NCBI GenBank assembly: GCA_005877615.1
Contig: VBOD01000114.1
Span: forward strand, 1 to 38,628
DNA length: 38,628 nt
Reading direction: 5' to 3'
Origin: Nitrospirota bacterium
Lineage (GTDB): Bacteria > Nitrospirota > Nitrospiria > Nitrospirales > NS-4
Positions 1 through 8,330 of the stretch are shown piece by piece; position 1 is the stretch's first letter; every line of letters starts with the position of its first letter. The notes under the pieces are model-generated. The model was not told the origin of the DNA and did no database searches. It saw nothing but the letters and a program-made list of their open reading frames with translations. The translations under genes and the position numbers were made by a program.

Positions 1-1882
1 CCTTCTTGTCAATCGTCGGGCCCGCCGTGACTGTGATGGCCCCGATGGCGTTCTTGGTCACCTTGATCTCGAGACGAACCGTGTTGGCATGGGGAATCAC
101 ATGCGGCGTCACGTTCAAGGTAAGCGTCGCATCAACGAACGTGGTTTGCGTTCCCTGCAGCGAGGTGGTCTGGAAGGGAACCTGCTGACCCTGTTCAAGC
201 TTGGCCGGTTTATTGTCCAACGTAATGATCTTGGGCGCAGAGATGACCTTGGTCTGGCCCAGGGCCTCCCCGGCCGACAGCCGCAGATCAAGCGTGCCGG
301 TAGTCCCCAAAAATTTCCCGACGAGGAGACCTATCGTGCTTCCCGGCACACTCACGCCTGACGCGGCAGCGGGGAGGTTGACCAAAAAGTCATTCGCTTG
401 CGTGCCCACGGCGACGCCGGAGGCGCCAACGTTGAGCGTGATCGGTGCATCCTTGCCACTTCCCGTTGACGTCGTACGTATTGAACTGAGCCCCCACTGG
501 ATCCCGAGCCCGCGGGCGAAGTTCTTACTGGCCTGGACGATCCGTGCCTCGATTTGGACCTGTGGCGTCCGCTGGTCCAGGTCATGGACGATCCTCTCGA
601 CCCGGGCCACATTGTCCGAGATGTCCCGGACGACGAGCGCGTTGGTCCGGGAATCGACCTTGATCTCGCCTCGTGGGCTGAGACTGCTTTTCGCGACGTC
701 GATGGACTTCGCCGCATCGCTGTAATTGAGGTAGATGATGCGCGTCACGAGCTCTTCGGCTTTCAGCGTCGATTCTTTTGCCTTGGCGGCGTCATCCCGG
801 AGCCGGGTGATGTTGGCCAGGGTGTCGATCCACAGGATGTTCCCTTCGCGGATCTGCCCCAGGTTGTTCAATTTGAGGATGAGGTCGAGCGCCTGGTCCC
901 ACGGCACGTTCAACAGTTTCAGCGTCACCTTCGACTTGACTGCTTCCCCGACGACCATGTTGAGACCGCTGACGTCGGCGATCAGACGGAGCACGCTGCT
1001 GATCTCTGCGTCCTGAAAGTCCAGGGAAATACGCTTCCCGGTGAATCGTTCGGGGCCGCCGAGCCCGCCAATATCGGTCGGTTGATCCGGTTTCGGTTGC
1101 GCCAGCGACGTCAGGGGATCGAGGAACTTGAGCCGTTCCGGCACCGGCACCGGCACGTTGCGCCGTGGGCTCATGCCCGCGACGTTCGTCGCGGGAGGGG
1201 GCCCCGCAGACGCCCCTCCCGCACCCACATCGGCCGGGCCAGGAGCGGAACGAGTTACCGTTTGCGTTCCTTGAGGGGCCTGCACTGCCAGGGCCTGTTC
1301 CGACAGGGTCACCCGGAGTTGCGCCCCGGTCTTCTCGATGATAAAGGGGACGGTCCGACCCAGATCGAGCACCAACCGCACTTTCGCCTGCGGGAACTGG
1401 TGCACGCCAATCCGAATCTGCCGCATGAACTGGTGTCCAACGGGCACAGCCTGCCGCTTGGTGCCGTTGACGACATTCATGAGGTCAATGACGAGCCGGT
1501 TCCCGCTCAGCTTCGTGACGTCGTAGGTCAGATCACCGTCGCCGGTAATGAGCACCACCACGCTGTGCTTGGTCCGCTGCACGGTGAGGTCAGTCAAGGA
1601 TCTTGCCGGCGGCAGCAGTTTGTCGTTGTTTGTCCCTGCGGCGATGAGGGAAGGCGGGACAGCCTCGCCTGCGGACTGTACTGACGGTGCTTCGGGCGCC
1701 GACTTTGACGCGTCAGCAGGAGGAGGCGCCAGCTCTCTCGCCGGCGCTTCTGCACTGCGCGTGGGCGCAGTCTCAGCGACGGTCGGTTCCATCATCGGCT
1801 GGGTCGGGGCGCAGGCCTGCAGGGTTCCTAGCAGCACAGCTCCTGCCACGAGGACCCCCAGGCTGGTCAGTTGAGTTTTCAT
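1..1882 (-). CDS. pilQ: Type IV pilus secretin PilQ (3' end cut by the window edge)
   Basis: This is the outer-membrane secretin through which the type IV pilus leaves the cell. I translated it by hand, because the ORF track omits it for lack of a stop codon in the window. About 627 codons are present. It starts with MKTQL and a hydrophobic segment ending LLGTLQAC, a possible lipoprotein signal with Cys24. An AMIN-type domain follows at about 85-185 (LTYDVTKLSGNRLVIDL) and then a Pro/Ala-rich linker. A short secretin N-terminal (STN) domain lies at about 283-350 (ISLDFQDAEISSVLRLIADV), a NolW-like domain at about 375-450, and the start of the secretin barrel domain after that. The start codon overlaps the pilP stop by 4 nt (ATGA), and GAGAGGTG precedes it as ribosome binding site. 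The C-terminal barrel lies outside the window. Confidence 0.95.
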   Translation of the reverse strand, partial: MKTQLTSLGVLVAGAVLLGTLQACAPTQPMMEPTVAETAPTRSAEAPARELAPPPADASKSAPEAPSVQSAGEAVPPSLIAAGTNNDKLLPPARSLTDLTVQRTKHSVVVLITGDGDLTYDVTKLSGNRLVIDLMNVVNGTKRQAVPVGHQFMRQIRIGVHQFPQAKVRLVLDLGRTVPFIIEKTGAQLRVTLSEQALAVQAPQGTQTVTRSAPGPADVGAGGASAGPPPATNVAGMSPRRNVPVPVPERLKFLDPLTSLAQPKPDQPTDIGGLGGPERFTGKRISLDFQDAEISSVLRLIADVSGLNMVVGEAVKSKVTLKLLNVPWDQALDLILKLNNLGQIREGNILWIDTLANITRLRDDAAKAKESTLKAEELVTRIIYLNYSDAAKSIDVAKSSLSPRGEIKVDSRTNALVVRDISDNVARVERIVHDLDQRTPQVQIEARIVQASKNFARGLGIQWGLSSIRTTSTGSGKDAPITLNVGASGVAVGTQANDFLVNLPAAASGVSVPGSTIGLLVGKFLGTTGTLDLRLSAGEALGQTKVISAPKIITLDNKPAKLEQGQQVPFQTTSLQGTQTTFVDATLTLNVTPHVIPHANTVRLEIKVTKNAIGAITVTAGPTIDKK

Positions 1883-2772
1883 TCGGTCACCTCTCTGGGA
1901 CGGAGGAGGATTTCGACCTCCTTCGTGCTTTTTCTTCCTGCGATATCTAGGGTGGGTTCCGCCACGATGATCGCTTTATCGGTTATCGTTTTGATGACCC
2001 CGTTGTTCGTGCCCAGCAGCATGCCCTCTTTCACCGTGTATCCCTTGCCTTCTGGAGTCTGGATCAGTCCGAAGTAGCCGTACCCTCCCCACATGATGCC
2101 AAGGAGCTTCATGTCGCTGATCTGGACCCGTTGCAGAGGAGGCATCTGTGACTGCAATGAAGCGCTTTTGATCATTTTCGTGAGCGACTGGAACGGATCG
2201 CGCCGGCTTTTCGGATCATAGGAATAGCCTTCAGCACTGTCCATGGGCGGGGTGGAAGCCCCAGGCGCGGTGGCCGTCGTCATCGCTGGCGGGGTCGCAG
2301 CAGGAGTAGGCAAACCGGGAACGGGAAGCTTCGTGCCCGCCTGGGGCGGAGTGGGTGCGGCAGGAGCCGGTGCAGGCGTGCCGGCTGCAGGAGCTGGCAT
2401 TCCAGGCTTGGCTGGCGCAGCAGGCGCACTGGGAGCGGGAAGCTTCGCGCCGGCCTGGGGCGGAGCAGGTGCGGCAGGAGCCGGTGCAGGCGTGCCGGCT
2501 GCAGAAGCTGGCGTTCCAGGCTTGGCTGGCGCAGCAGGTGCAGCGGGCTGGGCCGGAGCCTGTCCGGCGCTGCCAGGAGGCGGCGCCTTGGGCTTCACTG
2601 ACGGCGCTGCCGGCGGCTTCTGATCTTCTCCAGTCAACAGGCTCATGGCCACCAGTGTTTGCCTGGTCGTCGGTTCCGCGAGCGCAGTGCCTACGCCCAG
2701 CAGCACGACGGCTGTCAAACCGGCAACGTAATAGAGGGTGACCATTCTCATGGTGTCTTTTCGGTGTCTCAC
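1879..2772 (-). CDS. pilP: Type IV pilus inner-membrane alignment protein PilP
   Basis: PilP links the inner-membrane PilN/PilO complex to the PilQ secretin. The ORF has 297 codons. A signal or lipoprotein-like hydrophobic segment lies near residues 10-33 (MVTLYYVAGLTAVVLLGVG). A very long Pro/Ala-rich linker follows at about 50-180, then the conserved PilP domain, recognisable from DPKSRRDPFQSL and the KGYTVKEGMLLGTNNGVI strand region. The ORF opens with GTG overlapping the pilO stop (GTGA). ATG codons at 2751 and 2745 sit nearer the hydrophobic segment and may be the real start. The linker holds two 38-residue tandem repeats, listed separately. It overlaps pilQ by 4 nt. Confidence 0.9.
   Translation of the reverse strand: MRHRKDTMRMVTLYYVAGLTAVVLLGVGTALAEPTTRQTLVAMSLLTGEDQKPPAAPSVKPKAPPPGSAGQAPAQPAAPAAPAKPGTPASAAGTPAPAPAAPAPPQAGAKLPAPSAPAAPAKPGMPAPAAGTPAPAPAAPTPPQAGTKLPVPGLPTPAATPPAMTTATAPGASTPPMDSAEGYSYDPKSRRDPFQSLTKMIKSASLQSQMPPLQRVQISDMKLLGIMWGGYGYFGLIQTPEGKGYTVKEGMLLGTNNGVIKTITDKAIIVAEPTLDIAGRKSTKEVEILLRPREVTE
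2323..2550 (-). repeat. Two tandem 114-bp repeats inside pilP
   Basis: The plus strand carries gggaagcttcg at 2323 and again at 2437, a period of 114 bp (38 codons). The units stay closely similar along their length and share stretches such as gcaggagccggtgcaggcg. They encode Pro/Ala-rich repeats of the type PGxPAxAAGTPAPAPAAP in the PilP linker. The period is a multiple of three, so copy number can change without a frameshift. Confidence 0.9.
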
Positions 2773-3389
2773 TTCCCTGCCGGCTTGGCCCCTCCGGGTG
2801 CGGTGGACGCGGCTGGAGACGCGAAAGCCGTGAGCTGGAACGATGTCTGGACAGACACACGACCCCGCTCTTCCTTCCCGCCTCCCATCTTGATTTTGTT
2901 GACATTGATGATGCGTGGGAGTTTGCCGATCCGGTCAAAGAAGAGCGCCAAGGTGTGGTACCCGCCGCTCATCTCGACATCTACGGGGAGCCGGACAAAA
3001 AGCTTGGATGAATCCTCCGTACGGATACCGGGTTTCCAGAGCTTGAGGTCCAGACCGATGCGTGTCCCGAGGTTGGAGAGTTGCTTGAGCAGTGTTACGG
3101 CCTCCTCCTCGGGAGGCAGGTATTCAAGGTTCTTAGCGAGCTGGCGCTGCAAGTCCGCATTCAACTGTTTGAGCTCCTCGAGCTTCGCGATCCTGGCCTT
3201 GTTGGTGGTGATTTCCGTATCGAGCTTGGCGATCTCAGTCTTCAAGTTGGTGATGGTCGCCTGGAACGGATCTTCGACATAGAAATAGAACCCGACGCCG
3301 ATCCCGACCAAGACCAGGACCAACATGGCCACCTTCTGCTGCATCGGGATGGCCTTGAAGGCCGTGAGATCTGGAGCTTTCATCGCCAT
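2769..3389 (-). CDS. pilO: Type IV pilus inner-membrane protein PilO
   Basis: PilO forms heterodimers with PilN in the inner-membrane alignment complex of the type IV pilus machine. The 206-residue product has a short cytoplasmic N-terminus and one membrane segment at about residues 20-38 (VAMLVLVLVGIGVGFYFYV). A periplasmic coiled coil follows at about 45-90 (repeated KTEIAKLDTEITTNKARI-type heptads), then a ferredoxin-like periplasmic domain. The architecture and length match the family. It starts 3 nt after pilN and its stop overlaps the GTG of pilP. Confidence 0.93.
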   Translation of the reverse strand: MAMKAPDLTAFKAIPMQQKVAMLVLVLVGIGVGFYFYVEDPFQATITNLKTEIAKLDTEITTNKARIAKLEELKQLNADLQRQLAKNLEYLPPEEEAVTLLKQLSNLGTRIGLDLKLWKPGIRTEDSSKLFVRLPVDVEMSGGYHTLALFFDRIGKLPRIINVNKIKMGGGKEERGRVSVQTSFQLTAFASPAASTAPGGAKPAGK

Positions 3390-3392
3390 GCG

Positions 3393-3950
3393 TCAGGCCT
3401 TTACCGCCATCTTGATTCTGAACGAGTAGATGATCAGGCCTTCTTCCGTCGTCTGACGGCTCTCCTCCAGCAACACGCCCGCAAAGTACCCACTCTGCTG
3501 GAGGTTCCTGATAAACTCCACGATATCGTCGTTCGTCAACGCCTTGCCAGTGAGTGTGATCTCCTTGTCGCCGTCGACGTTGGTCAGCCAGACCTTCAAG
3601 GGATCCAAGCTCTGGCTCAGATAGTCAAGCAACCGAACCGGCCCGCCCTGATTCTTGCGAAGTTGCTCGATGATGCGGTTCTTGTCCTCCAGCAACTGCT
3701 TGTTCTTCTCGTAATCCTCCACCTCCTGGACCTTCTTCTTGAGCGACTCCAGCTCCTTCGTCTTGCTCTCCTTGAGTTGGGTCTGCAACGCGACCTCATC
3801 GACGAGCATCAGCCAGCGATACCCGCATGCCCCAACAAAGACGAGCAAGATCCCCAGGCCGACCACCAACTGGAACACCGCCTCATCGACAGGAACCTTG
3901 GCCTTTTTGGCGGCAACTCGCTTGACCGGGAGGAGATTGATCTTGATCAC
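3393..3950 (-). CDS. pilN: Type IV pilus inner-membrane protein PilN
   Basis: This 185-residue PilN begins with the family hallmark MIKINLLP, the short cytoplasmic peptide that binds PilM. One membrane segment lies at about residues 27-45 (FQLVVGLGILLVFVGACGY), a coiled coil at about 50-100, and a periplasmic ferredoxin-like domain follows. The start is GTG, sharing the sequence GTGA with the pilM stop. GGGAGG upstream serves as ribosome binding site. Together with pilM, pilO, pilP and pilQ it forms a tightly coupled operon. Confidence 0.95.
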   Translation of the reverse strand: MIKINLLPVKRVAAKKAKVPVDEAVFQLVVGLGILLVFVGACGYRWLMLVDEVALQTQLKESKTKELESLKKKVQEVEDYEKNKQLLEDKNRIIEQLRKNQGGPVRLLDYLSQSLDPLKVWLTNVDGDKEITLTGKALTNDDIVEFIRNLQQSGYFAGVLLEESRQTTEEGLIIYSFRIKMAVKA

Positions 3951-5011
3951 CGGTCACCCTCCCGCCGCAGGGCGAGGCCGACGACGACGGCGGCCTCCGG
4001 CGCGATCCGCTCTATGTCTTCGTGACTCTTCTTCAACGCTGACGTATCCAGCTTCTTGAAGGGATTGGCCACAGACGTTTCGATCCCCAAGTGTTCTGAA
4101 ATCTTGACCGGCAGGCTCTTGATCTTGGAGCACCCGCCGCACAGGACGATGCGCGCGATGTCTTCCGGGGAGGTCGTCCGGAAGTAATCGAAGGAACGGC
4201 TGATCTCCGTCGCCAGCTCCTCATCGACTGTGGCGACCGCCTGGTGGAGCGCGTCGGCGTTGACATCGGGCAACTGGCCTTTCTTGGCCGCTTCAGCATC
4301 TTCCAGACTCAGCCCCAGATCCTGTTGGATCCGCTCCGAGTACCGGTTGCCGCCGATCGCGATGTCCCGGGTGAACGCGGAGACACCGCCCTTCAAGATG
4401 TTAATATTCATCACGCTGGCCCCGATGTTCACGATCGCAGTCAGCTCAGCCGGTGACACGTCGTAATTCACGCAGTACATGTTCTCAACGGCGAACGCGT
4501 CGACATCAACCACCTTGGGCGTCAAGCCGGCCTCGCGCACCGCGTTGGCATAATCGTTCAGCTTGTCCTTCTTGGTAGCGACCAGCAGGACTTCCATCTC
4601 ACCCTGCGTGACGGAGGACTGTTTTTCCTGCGAGAGGATATGGAAATCCAGGTAGACGTCGTTTATATCGAAGGGGATGTATTGCTCCGCCTCGAACTTG
4701 ATTTGCTTGTCCAACTCTTCTTCCGGCATCGGCGGGAGGGTAATTTTCTTCACGATGACGGACGTCCCGGAGATCGACAGGGCGACGTTCTTGTTCTTGA
4801 GCTTCTGCTCGGTGGCGAGCTCCTTGATGGCCGTCACGACCCCCAAACCGTCCATGATCGATCCGTCGACGATCATTTCAGCGGGAAGCGGCTTCATGCC
4901 GAACCGCTCCACCTTCAGCTTTCCCGTGGACTCCTTGAGTTGCAACATCTTGATGGACCCAGACCCGATGTCCAACCCCAGCAAGTACGCTTTCGAACCA
5001 AATCCAAACAA
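3947..5011 (-). CDS. pilM: Type IV pilus assembly protein PilM, actin-like ATPase
   Basis: PilM is a cytoplasmic FtsA/actin-fold protein that binds the N-terminal peptide of PilN. The 354-residue product shows the phosphate-1 motif GLDIGSGSIKML near residues 12-24, IVNIGASVMNINIL (phosphate-2 region) and IVLCGGCSKIKSL (adenosine region), all typical of the fold. The ORF begins with TTG (protein MFGFGSKAYLLGLDIG). AAAGGG lies about 8 nt upstream and no better start is near. It overlaps pilN by 4 nt and follows the small helix-turn-helix gene by 27 nt. Confidence 0.95.
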   Translation of the reverse strand: MFGFGSKAYLLGLDIGSGSIKMLQLKESTGKLKVERFGMKPLPAEMIVDGSIMDGLGVVTAIKELATEQKLKNKNVALSISGTSVIVKKITLPPMPEEELDKQIKFEAEQYIPFDINDVYLDFHILSQEKQSSVTQGEMEVLLVATKKDKLNDYANAVREAGLTPKVVDVDAFAVENMYCVNYDVSPAELTAIVNIGASVMNINILKGGVSAFTRDIAIGGNRYSERIQQDLGLSLEDAEAAKKGQLPDVNADALHQAVATVDEELATEISRSFDYFRTTSPEDIARIVLCGGCSKIKSLPVKISEHLGIETSVANPFKKLDTSALKKSHEDIERIAPEAAVVVGLALRREGDR

Positions 5012-5038
5012 CGGTCGCCCTTTCTATCTTTCCTGCGT

Positions 5039-5314
5039 CTAACTTGATGCGCGCCGACGAATGATGCGCTTGATCTCTTCGAGATTCGTCGTCGTGTACA
5101 GTCGCCAATTCCTCCAATCGCGCGGCGGCGTTGAGATTAGGCCTTCGCGCTCCCAGCGATACAGCGTCGCCTTCGAGATATCAAACAAATGACACACTTC
5201 CAGGGTCGAGAACCGCCGTGAGACAGGCTTGCGACCTGCGGGCCGCACGCTGTGCCCTTTCCTCTTCACCTCAACGGCCTTCATCATGCGCGGCTCGTGA
5301 AATCGATTGGACAC
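5039..5314 (-). CDS. Small MerR-like helix-turn-helix DNA-binding protein
   Basis: The product is at most 91 residues. Residues 34-85 form a MerR-type winged helix-turn-helix (RFSTLEVCHLFDISKATLYR, then WEREGLIS and a wing ending in NLEEIKRIIRRR). No effector-binding domain follows, so it resembles the small single-domain MerR or excisionase-like regulators. The ORF opens with GTG at 5314, but the predicted transcription start lies only a few bases upstream. ATG at 5287 or 5284 may therefore be the true start. It is the first gene before pilMNOPQ, which suggests a regulator of that operon or of itself. That role is inferred from position only. Confidence 0.75.
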   Translation of the reverse strand: MSNRFHEPRMMKAVEVKRKGHSVRPAGRKPVSRRFSTLEVCHLFDISKATLYRWEREGLISTPPRDWRNWRLYTTTNLEEIKRIIRRRASS

Positions 5315-5326
5315 ATAAATGTCGTA

Positions 5327-5354
5327 AGTATAGTTAGTATAATTTTGATGTCAA
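5327..5354 (-). promoter_or_regulatory. Sigma-70-type promoter upstream of the HTH-pilMNOPQ unit
   Basis: On the minus strand TTGACA (5354-5349, perfect -35) is followed by 16 bases and TATACT (5332-5327, 5/6 match to the -10). The region is AT-rich against a GC-rich background. Two 9-bp near-direct repeats, TATACTAAC and TATACTTAC, cover the -10 and the 3' half of the spacer. They are a plausible operator for the HTH protein encoded just downstream. Confidence 0.75.
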
Positions 5355-5363
5355 GAGGTATTT

Positions 5364-5395
5364 TAAAAAGGAAATTTGTGACTACCGCGCGGCAG
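5364..5395 (-). terminator. Possible weak terminator after rpoN
   Basis: The minus strand has a short GC-rich hairpin, CTGCCGCGCGGTAG (5395-5382), followed after about 12 bases by CCTTTTTAAAA. The spacing between hairpin and T-run is too long for a textbook intrinsic terminator. Another imperfect hairpin lies at 5423-5440 (GTAGGG..CCCTTAC). The 212-base gap between rpoN and the HTH gene otherwise holds only the promoter. Confidence 0.3.
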
Positions 5396-5526
5396 CCGCT
5401 TCAACAACGCGACGCGACCCACGTAAGGGACCGGCCCTACAACCCCTAGCGGTAAGACATCGTACTGATGATAGTCCTTGTGGGAGGGGAGGAAGAGGAA
5501 CGCAGGGAAACTTAGACAGCGTTGTC

Positions 5527-6996
5527 CTAGCAGACGCGCTTACGTCGGCTGGCGGACGGGATGTTGAGTTCCATCCGGTACTTGGCCACGGTGCGCCTGG
5601 CCAGGACCACGTTTTGGGCTTTCAGTCGCGCGACGATCTCTTGATCCTTCAAAGGACGGTTGGAGTCTTCCTCCTCCACCATCTTGCGAATCATCTCACG
5701 CACTGCAACGGAGGACAATTCGCTCAGCCCTTCCTGGGACCTTGCGATACTGGTGGTGAAGAAAAACTTGAGCTCGAAAATCCCCTGCGTGCAATGGACG
5801 TATTTGTTGGAGGTGACGCGGCTGATGGTCGACTCGTGCATGGAGACGTCTTCCGCCACGTCGCGTAGCACCATCGGCTTGAGGTACTGGATACCGTGCT
5901 CGAAGAAAGGCTCCTGGGCCTTGACGATGCTCTCGACGACCCGCACGATCGTCTTGTTCCGTTGGTCAATGCTCCGAATCAACCACTGAGCGGATCGCAG
6001 CTTCTCGTCCAGGAACGCGCGCGTGGCGTCCGTAGGATCGCGCTTGCCAGCCAAAAATCTGCGATAGTAGGAGTTGATCCGGAACCGTGGCATGCCGTCG
6101 TCGTTGAGCCTTACCACCCACTGCCCGTCAGACTTGAAGACATAGACGTCCGGGATGATCGGATGATTGTCTGAAGCAAAGAACGGGCGTCCAGGCTTGG
6201 GCTCGAGCCCCTCGATGATCTTGATGGCGTGCAGGACTGCGTCCATAGGGACGCCGAGGGCCTTGGCGATCGCCGGGTATCGCTTGTGTTCCAAGTCCAC
6301 CAGGTGATGACGGATAATGGCCTCGACGAGAGAGCCGCCCAGCCCCAAGTGCTCGATCTGCGCCAGCAGGCACTCCGGGAGATCACGCGCCGCCACGCCG
6401 ACAGGATCAAAACCCTGGATCACCTTGAGCACGTGCGTGGCCTGCGCAAGAGACACTCCGGACGCTGAGGCCAATTCTTCCAGCGGCGTGCGCAGATAGC
6501 CATCCTCATCAAGATTGCCGATGATGCTCCGCCCGATGTCATGCTCGGCCCTGTCGAGCGGGGCCAGGGCCAATTGCCACACGAGGTGATCTTCCAGAGA
6601 GGCAGTTTTGGTCATCGTCTGCTCGAGGGAGGGAAGTTCATCACGCCCGTTGCGCGGCGCCTCGACGTCGCCCCAACGCCGATCGTCATCAAAATACTCG
6701 TCCCACGCTCCCGTCAACTCCTCCCGGCTGGTTTCATCTCCGCCGGCTTCTCCTGCAGCGTCCTCCTCATCCCGCTTGACCGTGCCCGTATCCTGACCCT
6801 CTTCAGAAGTGCCTGCCTCCGTCTCCGGGTCTTCGAGCTCTGAGCTGCCCTCTTCGAGGAGGGGGTTTTCTTCGAGTTGTTGCGTGAGGGCTTCCTGCAA
6901 TTCAAGGCGGGACAATTGGAGCAGCTTGATGGCCTGCTGCAATTGCGGCGTCATGATCAGCCGTTGCGACAGGCGGAGGTCAAGGCGTGGCTGCAT
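5527..6996 (-). CDS. rpoN: RNA polymerase sigma-54 factor RpoN
   Basis: This alternative sigma factor recognises -24/-12 promoters and needs AAA+ enhancer-binding activators. The 489-residue product has the glutamine/leucine-rich region I at 1-50 (LRLSQRLIMTPQLQQAIKLL), an acidic region II at about 50-110, the core-binding and HTH regions, and the RpoN box at about 466-475 (ARRTVAKYRM). The box reads RM where most family members have RE. It lies 15 nt after lptB, an ancient lptB-rpoN linkage, but the ribosome hibernation factor gene (hpf) that often follows rpoN is not here. Confidence 0.97.
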   Translation of the reverse strand: MQPRLDLRLSQRLIMTPQLQQAIKLLQLSRLELQEALTQQLEENPLLEEGSSELEDPETEAGTSEEGQDTGTVKRDEEDAAGEAGGDETSREELTGAWDEYFDDDRRWGDVEAPRNGRDELPSLEQTMTKTASLEDHLVWQLALAPLDRAEHDIGRSIIGNLDEDGYLRTPLEELASASGVSLAQATHVLKVIQGFDPVGVAARDLPECLLAQIEHLGLGGSLVEAIIRHHLVDLEHKRYPAIAKALGVPMDAVLHAIKIIEGLEPKPGRPFFASDNHPIIPDVYVFKSDGQWVVRLNDDGMPRFRINSYYRRFLAGKRDPTDATRAFLDEKLRSAQWLIRSIDQRNKTIVRVVESIVKAQEPFFEHGIQYLKPMVLRDVAEDVSMHESTISRVTSNKYVHCTQGIFELKFFFTTSIARSQEGLSELSSVAVREMIRKMVEEEDSNRPLKDQEIVARLKAQNVVLARRTVAKYRMELNIPSASRRKRVC

Positions 6997-7011
6997 AAAT
7001 CCGTTCCTCGA

Positions 7012-7773
7012 CTACAGGCGGAATCCTTCTCCCAGATACACTTCCCGTGCGCGCTGGCTGCTCACGAGGTACGCGGGAGACCCTTCCTCTAAGATCTCGC
7101 CCTCGGTGATGATGTACGCGCGGTCGGTGATAGACAACGTCTGCTGGACGTTGTGGTCGGTGATCAACACACCGATCCCGCGCTCTTTGAGCCGCCGGAT
7201 GATGCTTTGGATGTCGCCGACCGCAATCGGATCGATCCCGGCGAACGGTTCGTCCAGCATCAGGAAATGTGGCCGCGTGACCAGCGCGCGGGCAATCTCC
7301 ACGCGCCGTCGTTCGCCGCCTGACAGGGTGAAGGCCTTGTTCGTCCGGATGTGATCCAACCCAAGGTCCTTAAGTGCGGTCTCCAGACGCTCTCGTCGCG
7401 CGTCTTTGCTCAGATCCAGCAATTCGAGAATCGCCACCAGGTTCTGCTCCACCGTCATGCGTCGGAACACCGACGACTCCTGGGGTAAGTAGCCGATCCC
7501 GCGCCGCGCCCGCTGATACATGGGCAGGTCCGTGATCGCCTCCCCACCCAGGAGGATGGCACCTTCGTCCGGCAGCGTCAAGCCCACCATTATGTCGAAG
7601 ACCGTCGTCTTCCCCGCCCCGTTGGGGCCAAGAAGCCCGACGATCTCCCCGGCATGCAGCGCCAGGCTCACGCCCCTGACGACGCGCCGCCCCCGATAGG
7701 CCTTTTCGAGTCCACGCGCCTCAAACGCGTAGGGCCCCTTCCCGTCCCCCGAGGTCCCGGTGACGTCCGTCAC
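7012..7773 (-). CDS. lptB: LPS export ABC transporter ATP-binding protein LptB
   Basis: LptB is the ATPase of the LptBFGC complex that extracts lipopolysaccharide from the inner membrane. The 253-residue product contains Walker A GPNGAGKTT (about 52-60), a Q-loop region YLPQESSVFRRMT, the signature LSGGERRRVEIARAL, Walker B FLMLDEPFAGIDP and the H-loop (TDHNVQQTL). It starts with GTG overlapping the lptA stop by 4 nt (GTGA). It carries about 15 extra residues before the usual N-terminus. LptF and LptG are not in the window. Confidence 0.96.
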   Translation of the reverse strand: MTDVTGTSGDGKGPYAFEARGLEKAYRGRRVVRGVSLALHAGEIVGLLGPNGAGKTTVFDIMVGLTLPDEGAILLGGEAITDLPMYQRARRGIGYLPQESSVFRRMTVEQNLVAILELLDLSKDARRERLETALKDLGLDHIRTNKAFTLSGGERRRVEIARALVTRPHFLMLDEPFAGIDPIAVGDIQSIIRRLKERGIGVLITDHNVQQTLSITDRAYIITEGEILEEGSPAYLVSSQRAREVYLGEGFRL

Positions 7774-8330
7774 CGGGGTTTGGGTTCCCTATCGTTGATG
7801 ATGACCCGACTCCCCTCGACGATGCTCCGGTCTTCCCTCAGGAACATGGTCATCTTGGTGCCGGTCACCCGATAGCCTTCCTCCCAGGCCTCCGGATCGC
7901 CTGTCAGGACGAGGGTTTCATCCCGCTGGTGATAGACCGCCTTCTTCGATTTCGCTCGCTTTTCGCCCCGCTGCATGAATACGTTGCCCGTCGCGTCGAT
8001 CAGGTTGATCGCCCGATTGCCGAACGTGGGCAGGTCGGTGGCGGCCGGAGACGCTGGCGTGCCTGTTTTCCCGCTTCTCTGGGCGGAGGGCGCCGGGGGA
8101 GTGCCGTCAAAGTGGACGACCATCTGATCAGCGCGCATCACGAAGTCCCCTTTGGTCATCACCACCTTCCCCGTGAAGAGTGCCATATTGTCATGGTCTC
8201 TGAAAACGAGGGATTCGGAGGTGATGACGATTTCGGCTGGCGTGGTGGGCGAGGGCTCCGGCGGCGGTGCCGCGGAGACGATGGTGCTGCCCACGAGGAG
8301 AAGCGCGCTAGTGAATCCCCACGCGGACAT
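7770..8330 (-). CDS. lptA: LPS transport periplasmic protein LptA (OstA-like)
   Basis: LptA forms the periplasmic beta-jellyroll bridge that carries LPS to the outer membrane. The 186-residue product has a signal peptide (MSAWGFTSALLLVGSTIVSAA) and then an OstA-like domain beginning EIVITSESLVFRDHDNMALF, with repeating strands such as GNVFMQRGEKRAKSKKAVYH. A Pro/Ser-rich insertion is visible at about 75-95 (PPAPSAQRSGKTGTPASPAA). Its start lies inside the 3' end of lptC (23-nt overlap) and its stop overlaps lptB. Confidence 0.9.
   Translation of the reverse strand: MSAWGFTSALLLVGSTIVSAAPPPEPSPTTPAEIVITSESLVFRDHDNMALFTGKVVMTKGDFVMRADQMVVHFDGTPPAPSAQRSGKTGTPASPAATDLPTFGNRAINLIDATGNVFMQRGEKRAKSKKAVYHQRDETLVLTGDPEAWEEGYRVTGTKMTMFLREDRSIVEGSRVIINDREPKPR

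Noticed and set aside
554-1684. 376-codon plus-strand ORF in the first 2 kb
   Set aside because: It is antisense to pilQ, which the track missed only because its stop codon lies outside the window. No recognisable domain is present.
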